Of a DNA stretch of 34,030 nt, positions 9,409 through 16,241 are shown piece by piece. Position numbers and translations under genes: made by a program. The notes below the pieces were generated by a model that worked only from the letters and a program-made list of their open reading frames with translations, did not search any database and was not told the origin of the DNA. Where the stretch lies: positions 1 to 34,030 of the forward strand of contig CAJXJK010000020.1 in assembly GCA_913054135.1 (NCBI GenBank), read 5' to 3'. Position 1 is the first letter of the stretch. The number at the start of each line of letters is the position of its first letter. Origin of the DNA: an uncultured Flavobacteriales bacterium. Lineage in GTDB: Bacteria > Bacteroidota > Bacteroidia > Flavobacteriales_D > Crocinitomicaceae.

Positions 9409-10887
9409 ATGAAGTATTTCTTAAGTACAATAAGCTTTTTACTCTTGACGACTGTGTCTTTTGGTCAAGAGGAGGGAGAAAAACCGAATACTTCAATTCA
9501 AAAAAGTGCCGAAAGCATCATGAAGTTCTCCAAATTAAAGAATGGAGCATTTAGTTTTTATGCCAAAGACATGACCTCAGGAACGGTAATTGCAGATTAT
9601 AATGGAAACATGAGTATTCCCTCTGCCTCTACCATGAAACTTGTCTCAACTTCAACGGCATTTCAAATACTGGGAGGAGCATACCGATTCAAAACTACAA
9701 TCGCCTATTCAGGTGAAATTGATTCAACAGGAACTCTAAAAGGAGACGTCTATATTATTGGAGGAGGAGATCCTACCTTAGGTTCGAGACATTTCACCAA
9801 GAGCGGAGAAGAAAGAGATTTCCTTTACACATGGGCAGATACTCTCTATAATCTGGGAGTAAGAAAAATTGACGGTCATGTCATTGCGGACGCCTCTATT
9901 TATTCTTATCAAGGAGCTCCTAGCGGATGGATTTGGGGAGATATGGGTAATTATTATGGTGCGGGACCTTCTGGACTTACCGTCTTTGACAATATGGTAA
10001 CATATCATTTCAAAACGGGAGAATCTGCCGGAGATTCAACTGAACTTACATGTGTAACACCATACGTTCCAGGAATTAAGATTCGAAATTATGTTAAGTC
10101 TGCCGATTCTAAAAAGGACAATGCATATGTTTATGGCGCTCCTTGGTCAACAGACTGGTTTGTGAGGGGATCAATTCCAAAAAACAAAGAAGATTTCAAA
10201 GTTAAGGCTTCAATGCCAGACCCTGAATTGGTTTGCGCTCTGGAGTTCGACTACGCTCTTGAACAAAAAGGAATTGACGTATTATACGCCCCATTAACAA
10301 TGAGGGAATTGAACAGAGATGAACCATTCACGAAACCTGAACTAACTGATGCTTACGTTCACAGGTCACCTTACTTGAGTACAATCATCAATGTCACTAA
10401 TAGATCTAGTATCAATTTATTTGCCGAACACATTTTGTGTCAAATCTCGGTTAAGAGATCAGGATATGGAAGTACGTATAATGGGGCACTTATTTGCAAG
10501 AAATATTGGAATGGAAAAGTAGGAGCCTCAGGTTTAAACATGACTGATGGAAGTGGATTATCACGATCAAACTCTGTGAGTTCTAAGTTTTTCGTTGACA
10601 TGTTGACTTATATGCACAAGTCTAAGAATGGTGCAAAACTCAAAAAAAGCATGGCTCTTGCTGGAAAACGAGGAACCATGGCAGGAATGTGCAGAGGAAC
10701 AACAGCACAAGGAAGAGTTTATGGTAAATCAGGAACAATGACTAGAATGAAGTCGTATGCCGGATATGTCGATTCAAAGAGTGGTAAAAAAATTGCTTAT
10801 GGTATGACAATGAACAATCACACCTGCTCAAACACCCAAGTTAGAAAGTATTTTGAACAGATTATGGTTAAACTTTCAGTCTATTAA
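9409..10887 (+). CDS. dacB: D-alanyl-D-alanine carboxypeptidase/endopeptidase, PBP4 type (peptidase S13)
   Basis: Exported penicillin-binding protein that trims or cleaves peptidoglycan cross-links. The 492 residues start with a signal peptide ending near FGQ (residue 20). The three serine-acyltransferase motifs are visible: SxxK as STMK at 74-77, SxN as SIN in NRSSINLFAEH, and KSGT in VYGKSGTM in place of KTG. The S13 insertion domain lies between the first two motifs, giving the typical length. It is monocistronic on the plus strand, divergent from the polysaccharide operon, and its last 12 bases overlap the convergent hydrolase gene. No exact TAnnTTTG was found upstream. Confidence 0.94.
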   Translation: MKYFLSTISFLLLTTVSFGQEEGEKPNTSIQKSAESIMKFSKLKNGAFSFYAKDMTSGTVIADYNGNMSIPSASTMKLVSTSTAFQILGGAYRFKTTIAYSGEIDSTGTLKGDVYIIGGGDPTLGSRHFTKSGEERDFLYTWADTLYNLGVRKIDGHVIADASIYSYQGAPSGWIWGDMGNYYGAGPSGLTVFDNMVTYHFKTGESAGDSTELTCVTPYVPGIKIRNYVKSADSKKDNAYVYGAPWSTDWFVRGSIPKNKEDFKVKASMPDPELVCALEFDYALEQKGIDVLYAPLTMRELNRDEPFTKPELTDAYVHRSPYLSTIINVTNRSSINLFAEHILCQISVKRSGYGSTYNGALICKKYWNGKVGASGLNMTDGSGLSRSNSVSSKFFVDMLTYMHKSKNGAKLKKSMALAGKRGTMAGMCRGTTAQGRVYGKSGTMTRMKSYAGYVDSKSGKKIAYGMTMNNHTCSNTQVRKYFEQIMVKLSVY

Positions 10888-11709
10888 AAATTTTACAGAA
10901 GCTTCTAAAACTTCTAAAAATCCTTCTGAAACTTTATGCGACTCCCATGGGTGGCTCATCTCAAACGTATGACCTGAGCCCTTGATAACTTTCACTTCTG
11001 TGTCTGTCCATTGTGAAACAGCAAGGCCTTCAGAGATAGAAACGGCAAGATCCATATCACCATGAATTTGTAAAATTGGTTTTTTCAAAGACTCGCAAGC
11101 AGCTTGAATGCTTAACTCTTCTTGATGTTCAATGAAATCTTCATAAAAGGAGAAATAGTGCGGCATTTCTTGATTTGTCCGACCATTCAAAACAGTCCGC
11201 ACTCCTGCCCTTCTCCAATCTTCAATCTCATTTTCATCAGTTGGAAAACGAGACTCAATATCAGAGATTCCGGCCCAAGAAACTATCTTATCAATTTTGT
11301 CATTTTGAGATCCTTCAAGAACAGCAATACCACCTCCCCTGCTATGCCCAATCAAATGAAGAGGTATGTTAAGCTCCAATTCTTGATGAATTAGTCTGTG
11401 AGCCTCTTCAACTATCAATCGGGTGTCATTTAGTTCGTACGAATATCGATTTAATCCAAAGGCATCCAAATCATCAAAATCAATTGGGTTATTGATTGTT
11501 CCTCCATTATGAGATAAGTTAAATTTCAGAACCCCAATCTTATTTTCGGCAAAATAGTTCTGCATCAAATTCCATCCTCCCCAATCTTTAAATCCTTTAT
11601 AGCCGTGAATAAAGACTATCATAGCAACTGGATCTTCAGGAATTTGACAGTCATAAAGTGACTTTCTCTGATTGCTACCAACGTAAATCTTATTCTTAAA
11701 ATCAATCAT
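10876..11709 (-). CDS. Alpha/beta hydrolase (serine aminopeptidase-like)
   Basis: Probable cytoplasmic alpha/beta-hydrolase of 277 residues; no signal peptide. FIHGYKGFKDWGGWN (33-47) supplies the oxyanion-hole region. The nucleophile elbow is GHSRGG (Ser123). An aspartate in IHGDMD (about residue 220) and a histidine in GSGHTFEM (about 247) complete a plausible triad. The substrate is unknown; esterase, lipase and peptidase roles all occur in this family. The ATG at 11709 is preceded by a matching promoter octamer at 11763-11756. Its 3' end overlaps the convergent dacB gene by 12 bases, so the two cannot both have terminators in between. Confidence 0.88.
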   Translation of the reverse strand: MIDFKNKIYVGSNQRKSLYDCQIPEDPVAMIVFIHGYKGFKDWGGWNLMQNYFAENKIGVLKFNLSHNGGTINNPIDFDDLDAFGLNRYSYELNDTRLIVEEAHRLIHQELELNIPLHLIGHSRGGGIAVLEGSQNDKIDKIVSWAGISDIESRFPTDENEIEDWRRAGVRTVLNGRTNQEMPHYFSFYEDFIEHQEELSIQAACESLKKPILQIHGDMDLAVSISEGLAVSQWTDTEVKVIKGSGHTFEMSHPWESHKVSEGFLEVLEASVKFLID

Positions 11710-11716
11710 ATATTTC

Positions 11717-11724
11717 TATCTTTG
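11717..11724 (+). promoter_or_regulatory. Promoter -7 element of the lipoprotein/RPE-CBS/DAHPS operon
   Basis: TATCTTTG is an exact match to TAnnTTTG and the same octamer that precedes mtaB. Transcription would start near 11731, ahead of the hydrophobic signal-peptide codons that begin about 11754. No TTG stands at the -33 position. This is the only candidate promoter seen for the operon 11754-15746. Confidence 0.5.
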
Positions 11725-11755
11725 GCGTTTATTACAATAGGATAACAAATTCAGT

Positions 11756-11763
11756 CAAAAATA
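11756..11763 (-). promoter_or_regulatory. Promoter -7 element of the alpha/beta hydrolase gene
   Basis: On the minus strand 11763-11756 reads TATTTTTG, an exact TAnnTTTG match, 46 bases before the ATG at 11709. No TTG is found at the -33 position. It faces the plus-strand element at 11717-11724, so the two transcripts would overlap at their 5' ends. Confidence 0.5.
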
Positions 11764-11786
11764 TAATAATTGTTTCCATTATAGGA

Positions 11787-12137
11787 ATGTTTGTCAGTTG
11801 TCAGACCTCATTTGGCGATAAATATAAAAAAGGAAATTTGGAAGTATATTTTGACAAGGGTACTAAACCTTTTGCTGAACCCATAGCCAATTATTTTCAT
11901 GACAACAATCTTGTTGGAGGGACTAAGCAATCCATCATGCTCACCTCCACTTCAATGGGTGATAGTGAAGAAAGCCAGCACTTTATCCTTAAAATGATTC
12001 AGACAGAAAGTAACAAAAAGTTTGATGAAAATGAATTGAAACAAGTTGAATTGCTTGAAGAAGATCTTGAAAAATCTATCTTTAACAGTGAATTAGAAAT
12101 TGTGCTTTGCACCTCAAACTTTCTTGAAATACAATGA
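11787..12137 (+). CDS. Small probable lipoprotein of unknown function, start codon unclear
   Basis: I do not recognise this protein. From the first ATG (11787) it has 116 residues beginning MFVSCQTSFGDKY, but that ATG falls inside what looks like a lipoprotein signal. The same frame stays open upstream to 11700 and reads SVKNIIIVSIIGMFVSCQ just before it, a normal charged-hydrophobic-Cys arrangement. No ATG, GTG or TTG occurs in that extension; the codon in the Met position of a K-N-I-I-I start would be GTC at 11754. The mature part is mostly polar, with a short acidic helix near the end (DENELKQVELLEEDLEKS). Its stop overlaps the next start as ATGA, so it heads the operon. The true N-terminus may use an odd start codon, or the start may have been lost. 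Confidence 0.6.
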   Translation: MFVSCQTSFGDKYKKGNLEVYFDKGTKPFAEPIANYFHDNNLVGGTKQSIMLTSTSMGDSEESQHFILKMIQTESNKKFDENELKQVELLEEDLEKSIFNSELEIVLCTSNFLEIQ

Positions 12138-13147
12138 AAATATCCGCATCAATTTATTCAGATAAAAAATCAGAAGACATTCTGACTACAATTGAGGATT
12201 TGAACAATTCTCATGTTGACATGATTCATGTTGATTGCAATGACGATTTGAATGTATTTGTCGATATCGAGAAAATTCAAAATCATAGCCACATCCCTGT
12301 TGACTTACACATCATTACAGAATATCCTGAAAGGTTCTACCCTGCTTTAGAAACCTTCAAGATTGAATATGTCACATTTCAATACGAAGACCTACAAAAG
12401 AAGGAGCTAAACATACCAAAAGAATTTACAGGTCAATTAGGATTGGCGATTACATCAAATACTTCAATTGATGTTTTTGATCAATATGCCGAAGATTTTG
12501 ACTTCATCCTCTTCATGGCTACAATACCTGGACAAAGTGGCGGAAAGTTTGATAAATCTAACTTTAGGAAAATTCGAGCATTTCAAAAAAGATACCCAAA
12601 TAAGAAGGTACATGTTGATGGTGGAGTAAACGCAGAAGTATCATTTATCCTAAGAAACATGGGGGTTTACGCCTCTGTTTCAGGATCCTATCTATTTAAT
12701 TCTGCAAACATAAACACTGCACTTTTAAATCTTAAGTTAAATGAAATTCAATCTCAATTCATGGTCCAAGACTTCATGAGAGATATGGATGAATCTCCAA
12801 TGGTGAGACATGAAGACCTTTCATTAGCAAAAGTTTTAGAGGCAATGAATGAAGGGAAGATGGGATTCGTTATCGTTCTCAATGCACAAGATGAATTCAA
12901 AGGTATTATTGGTAATGCTGATTTGAGAAAGAACTTACTTCAAAACATAGATGATATTCAAAGCTTAAATGTTTATGACATGATAAATGAAAGCCCCATA
13001 ACAGTAAAAGGAACATTCACAGTTTATCAATTATTGCGCTTTATAAAAAAAGAAAGTCGAACAATAGTTTATTTACCAGTAATCGGCGAAAATAATAAAG
13101 GAATAGGAACGATTAATTTCCTAAATCTAATCAAAGGAGAAATATGA
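12134..13147 (+). CDS. Ribulose-phosphate 3-epimerase-like domain fused to a CBS-domain pair
   Basis: Residues 1-205 match the ribulose-5-phosphate 3-epimerase TIM barrel. The metal and acid/base positions of the family are kept: His32 and Asp34 in MIHVD, His59 in VDLHI, Asp162 in VDGGVN, with the phosphate loop ATIPGQSGGKF near 129. Residues about 210-337 form two CBS modules whose details (VQDFM, NADLRK, YDMINESPITV, YLPVIG) resemble the C-terminal CBS pair of the arabinose-5-phosphate isomerase KdsD. RPE is normally a lone domain of about 220 residues, so this 337-residue protein is an uncommon architecture. It may be a nucleotide-regulated epimerase. ATGA overlaps link it to the genes on both sides, the next being a DAHP synthase. 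Substrate is inferred only from the fold. Confidence 0.82.
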   Translation: MKISASIYSDKKSEDILTTIEDLNNSHVDMIHVDCNDDLNVFVDIEKIQNHSHIPVDLHIITEYPERFYPALETFKIEYVTFQYEDLQKKELNIPKEFTGQLGLAITSNTSIDVFDQYAEDFDFILFMATIPGQSGGKFDKSNFRKIRAFQKRYPNKKVHVDGGVNAEVSFILRNMGVYASVSGSYLFNSANINTALLNLKLNEIQSQFMVQDFMRDMDESPMVRHEDLSLAKVLEAMNEGKMGFVIVLNAQDEFKGIIGNADLRKNLLQNIDDIQSLNVYDMINESPITVKGTFTVYQLLRFIKKESRTIVYLPVIGENNKGIGTINFLNLIKGEI

Positions 13148-14142
13148 TATTACATTTAAATAAAAGTATAGGTTGTGATAGAGCACATGCAATTGCTGAT
13201 TCAGCAAAAGCATTTGTCATTGAAAAGGATGATAAATTCGTTCTGATTTCTTCGTCTTCTCATAAAGAATTGGACGCTAGTTATGCTAATGAAGTAAGTG
13301 AGCATTTCGTGTTTGAAAATGACATGCAATTGTCATCAAAAAAATATATCAATGCCACACGCGAAGTTAAGATTGGTAACACTACAATTGGAGGAAATAC
13401 AGGAAACACATTGCTTATAGCGGGCCCATGTTCAGTAGAATCAGAAAGCCAAATCCAAGAATCATCAGCACTATTGAAAGAACTTGGACTGACCACCTTA
13501 AGAGGCGGATGCTACAAACCGAGAACATCTCCTTATAGCTTTCAAGGTCTAGGACTAGAAGGTTTGAAACTTCTAAAAAAAATGAATCAAGAACATGGTC
13601 TTACAGTGATTACTGAAGTTAGAGATGCCACTCATGTTCAAGAAGTTATTGAGTATTCTGACGTTATACAAGTAGGAGCAAAAGCAATGTACGATCAAGG
13701 AATTCTCAGAGCTTGCGCGAAAACTCAAAAACCTGTTTTAATTAAAAGAGGGTTTGGAACAACTTTACAAGAGTTTGTGCAATGTGCTGAGTTTGTACTT
13801 TCAGGTGGAAATGAAAACGTAGTGCTTTGTGAAAGAGGTATCCGAACATTTGAAACAAAAACAAGGTTCACCCTTGATTTATGTGGGGTTTCTTACCTTA
13901 AGGAACATACAAACTTACCTGTAATCCTTGACCCATCACATGCTATGGGACATGCATATGGAGTTCCGGATTTAACCAGAGCTTGCATTGCAATGGGAAT
14001 TGATGGACTTTTGATTGAAGTACACCCTACTCCAAAAACTGCGAAGTCAGATGCTTCTCAGCAATTAAACCACCAAGAATTTAAAGACTTATTGAAAACA
14101 ATGCAACCAGTTGCAAATTCAGTTGGAAGAAAGATTGTCTAG
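13144..14142 (+). CDS. aroF: DAHP synthase, type I-beta with N-terminal regulatory domain
   Basis: Condenses phosphoenolpyruvate with erythrose 4-phosphate to DAHP, the first shikimate-pathway step. The catalytic barrel starts at AGPCSVES (Cys96 is a metal ligand) and has LRGGCYKPRTSPYSFQGLG, VLIKRGFGTT, LCERGIRTFE, ILDPSHAMGH and IEVHPTPKTAKSD. The wording is much closer to Thermotoga-type DAHP synthase than to Kdo8P synthase. Residues 1-90 (MILHLNKSIGCDRA, then KIGNTTIGG) fit the small ferredoxin-like domain that binds aromatic feedback inhibitors in that type. No chorismate-mutase domain is fused, unlike many Bacteroidota homologues. It is coupled by ATGA to the RPE-CBS gene and lies 30 bases ahead of a KdsC-like phosphatase, so a different aldose acceptor is conceivable. 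The symbol is generic. Confidence 0.88.
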   Translation: MILHLNKSIGCDRAHAIADSAKAFVIEKDDKFVLISSSSHKELDASYANEVSEHFVFENDMQLSSKKYINATREVKIGNTTIGGNTGNTLLIAGPCSVESESQIQESSALLKELGLTTLRGGCYKPRTSPYSFQGLGLEGLKLLKKMNQEHGLTVITEVRDATHVQEVIEYSDVIQVGAKAMYDQGILRACAKTQKPVLIKRGFGTTLQEFVQCAEFVLSGGNENVVLCERGIRTFETKTRFTLDLCGVSYLKEHTNLPVILDPSHAMGHAYGVPDLTRACIAMGIDGLLIEVHPTPKTAKSDASQQLNHQEFKDLLKTMQPVANSVGRKIV

Positions 14143-14172
14143 AATTCGTAAATTGAACCAAAGATTTAAAAC

Positions 14173-14838
14173 ATGAATATCTACAACAGTAATATTCTTC
14201 ACTTATGTGAAAAAGAGGGAATCTCAATAACTGAATTTGAGAATATAATTTACATTCCGAAAGTTCGAATTATTGATCCAACACCAAATGAATTGGTAAG
14301 AATTGCAGATTACTTCAATTTACCATTGGACGTGATAGTTTTAAAAGACCTTAAACAGACACAAAAGTTTGACAAAAACTCTTTTAAAATGATCATTCTG
14401 GATGTAGATGGAACCATGACTGATGGAGGCATGTACTTCACAGAGAATGGAGATCAGATTAAGAGATATAATGCGAAAGATGGATTGGCAATTAAACGCT
14501 TAGTTGCTAACGGTATCATCTTTGGAATTATCTCTCATGGAAAAAAATTAAAAGTGGTTCAAGACCGTGCCGATTTATTAGGAATTCAAAAGGTTTACGT
14601 TGGAAGCGAACCAAAACTTGGAATATTAAACTCTTGGCTGACTGAATTCGACATAAAATTGTCTGAAGTAGTTTATGTTGGAGATGACCTGAATGACCTA
14701 GACATTCTCGAAGCTGTTGGAATGTCGGCTTGTCCTTCAGATGCGGTTTCAGATATTAAGAAAAAGGCAGACATTGTTCTTCGAAAAGCAGGTGGCCAAG
14801 CATGTATCAGAGAGTTAGTTGACGAATGGCTAACATAG
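14173..14838 (+). CDS. KdsC-like HAD phosphatase with N-terminal Xre-like helix-turn-helix
   Basis: Residues 70-221 are a small C0-type HAD phosphatase of the KdsC family. Motif I is DVDGTMTDGG (Asp77, Asp79), followed by the family phrase RYNAKDGLAIKRL; motif II is Ser121 in IISHGKK, motif III Lys148 in GSEPKLG, and motif IV VGDDLND (171-175). All catalytic positions are kept. KdsC proteins are normally about 170-190 residues. Here roughly 65 extra N-terminal residues resemble a Cro/C1 helix-turn-helix, most clearly PTPNELVRIADYFNLPLDVI. The substrate may be Kdo8P or another 2-keto-3-deoxy sugar-acid phosphate, given the DAHP synthase upstream. Its last 13 bases overlap the start of miaA. 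DNA binding by the extra domain is untested. Confidence 0.85.
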   Translation: MNIYNSNILHLCEKEGISITEFENIIYIPKVRIIDPTPNELVRIADYFNLPLDVIVLKDLKQTQKFDKNSFKMIILDVDGTMTDGGMYFTENGDQIKRYNAKDGLAIKRLVANGIIFGIISHGKKLKVVQDRADLLGIQKVYVGSEPKLGILNSWLTEFDIKLSEVVYVGDDLNDLDILEAVGMSACPSDAVSDIKKKADIVLRKAGGQACIRELVDEWLT

Positions 14839-15746
14839 AAGGCACATCTAAGACACTTGTAGTAATTGCGGGGCCTACAGCAGTTGGAAAAACAAATCTG
14901 AGCCTTAAACTCGCAAAAGAATATGAATGCCCAATTATCTCTTTTGACTCAAGGCAGTTTTATAAAGAGTTGAATTTAGGAACAGCTAAACCAACTTCTG
15001 AAGAACTCTCTTCAGCAGAACATCATTTCATAAATTCAAGATCAATACATGATTTTTATACATCAGGAATGTATGAGAATGATGCCATTAAAAAGCTAGA
15101 TGAATTGTTCCTAGACACGAATATAGTTATTGCTGTTGGTGGCTCAGGGCTTTACATCAATGGGCTATGCTACGGCATTGACGACATACCATCTGACTTA
15201 GAATCAAGAGAACAAATCAAACAAAGATGGCAAGAAGAAGGCCTTGAAGTATTGCAAAAAGAATTGGCTGAAAAGGACCCCGAATATTATGAAATAGCTG
15301 ATGTGAAAAATCCTCGAAGAGTGATGAGAGCGCTGGAAGTAATTGAAATTAGCGGTAAAACTTATACTTCATTCAGAACAAAAACAAAAAAGAAAAGAAA
15401 TTTCAAAACTATTTGGATTGGCTTGGAACAAGACGTTGAAACTCTCTATGTAAGAATCAATTTAAGAGTAGATCAAATGATGGAGAATGGCTTGGCGGAT
15501 GAAGTCAATGAATTGAAGGAACTACTGCACCTGAAATCACTTAGAACAGTTGGATACCAAGAGTTTGAAGGGTTTTTTAAAGGTAACATTGATCTTGAAA
15601 AAGTAGTTGAGCTCATCAAAAGAAACAGTCGCCGGTATGCAAAAAGACAGCTATTGTGGTTTAGAAAGAATGAAGAAGTGAAATGGTTTAAACCAGGGAA
15701 TTCTAAAAAAGTAATTGAATATATCGACTCAATTAAATCAGTTTAA
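14826..15746 (+). CDS. miaA: tRNA dimethylallyltransferase
   Basis: MiaA adds a dimethylallyl group to N6 of A37 in tRNAs reading codons that start with U. The 306 residues carry the P-loop GPTAVGKT (16-23), SFDSRQFYKELNLGTAKP with the DSRQ-type motif, the GGSGLYI block, DIPSDLESRE, and RVMRALEVIEISGK. The C-terminal part RTVGYQEFEGFFKG and SRRYAKRQLLWFR is typical. The length is normal. The ATG lies inside the preceding phosphatase gene (13-base overlap), so it belongs to the same transcript. The related A37-modifying enzyme MtaB (ms2t6A) is encoded 3 kb downstream, though it acts on different tRNAs. Confidence 0.97.
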   Translation: MANIEGTSKTLVVIAGPTAVGKTNLSLKLAKEYECPIISFDSRQFYKELNLGTAKPTSEELSSAEHHFINSRSIHDFYTSGMYENDAIKKLDELFLDTNIVIAVGGSGLYINGLCYGIDDIPSDLESREQIKQRWQEEGLEVLQKELAEKDPEYYEIADVKNPRRVMRALEVIEISGKTYTSFRTKTKKKRNFKTIWIGLEQDVETLYVRINLRVDQMMENGLADEVNELKELLHLKSLRTVGYQEFEGFFKGNIDLEKVVELIKRNSRRYAKRQLLWFRKNEEVKWFKPGNSKKVIEYIDSIKSV

Positions 15747-15770
15747 ATTTTTGAGTTTCGGGATAAATGA

Positions 15771-15778
15771 TAAATTTG
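15771..15778 (+). promoter_or_regulatory. Promoter -7 element of the DUF3276 gene
   Basis: TAAATTTG matches TAnnTTTG exactly, 26 bases before the ATG at 15805. A TTTTTG block upstream ends at 15753, leaving 17 bases, slightly short of the usual 19. It suggests that the DUF3276 gene is transcribed on its own as well as from the miaA operon. Confidence 0.55.
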
Positions 15779-15804
15779 TGTAACTAAACAAAAAATAGGG
15801 ACAG

Positions 15805-16137
15805 ATGAACGAGAGAAATGACGAAGTTTTTTCAAAAAGAGTTAAAGCTGGAAAGAGAACTTACTTTTTTGATGTAAAGACTACAAGAGGAAAAGACTTG
15901 TATTTGACAATCACAGAAAGTAAAAGAACAGGTGATTTTGACGGTAGACCGGAGTATGAAAAGCATAAAATCTTTTTATACAAAGAAGACTTTGAAAAAT
16001 TTGGAGAAGGAATGAACGAAGCCCTAGACAAAATCAAAGACCTTTGGGAAACTGGTGAATACAAAAAACCAGAAGAAAGAGAAGAGTATCAAACTGAAAC
16101 TAAATCTGAATCTGAAGTAACATTCGAGGAGCTTTAA
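15805..16137 (+). CDS. DUF3276 family PUR-alpha-like nucleic-acid-binding protein
   Basis: A 110-residue protein of the DUF3276 family, whose structure-based relatives are single-repeat PUR domains that bind RNA or single-stranded DNA. The core runs from about residue 8 (FSKRVKAGKRTYFFDVKTT) through LYLTITESKRT to KIFLYKEDFEKFGEGMNEAL, a beta-beta-beta-beta-alpha pattern with many Lys and Arg residues. The last 25 residues are acidic and disordered-looking. It has its own promoter octamer and is followed by a strong terminator, so it can be a stand-alone highly expressed transcript. The precise target RNA or DNA is not known. Confidence 0.88.
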   Translation: MNERNDEVFSKRVKAGKRTYFFDVKTTRGKDLYLTITESKRTGDFDGRPEYEKHKIFLYKEDFEKFGEGMNEALDKIKDLWETGEYKKPEEREEYQTETKSESEVTFEEL

Positions 16138-16157
16138 GCACAGTTCACATTATATAT

Positions 16158-16189
16158 AAGCCTTTCGAATTTTCGAAAGGCTTTTTTTT
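16158..16189 (+). terminator. Rho-independent terminator after the DUF3276 gene
   Basis: AAGCCTTTCG (16158-16167) pairs perfectly with CGAAAGGCTT (16174-16183) around a six-base loop, and a run of T continues to 16189. It ends the transcript covering the miaA and DUF3276 genes and separates it from the MBOAT gene. Confidence 0.9.
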
Positions 16190-16241
16190 GGCCTATTTGA
16201 TTTTTCCAAAACATAAGTATTAGCTCAATCGATAAAATAGA

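Noticed and set aside
10876-10920. CTTCTAAAA short tandem repeat at the dacB end
   Set aside because: Two imperfect copies only, explained by Glu-Ala-Ser-like codons of the convergent hydrolase.
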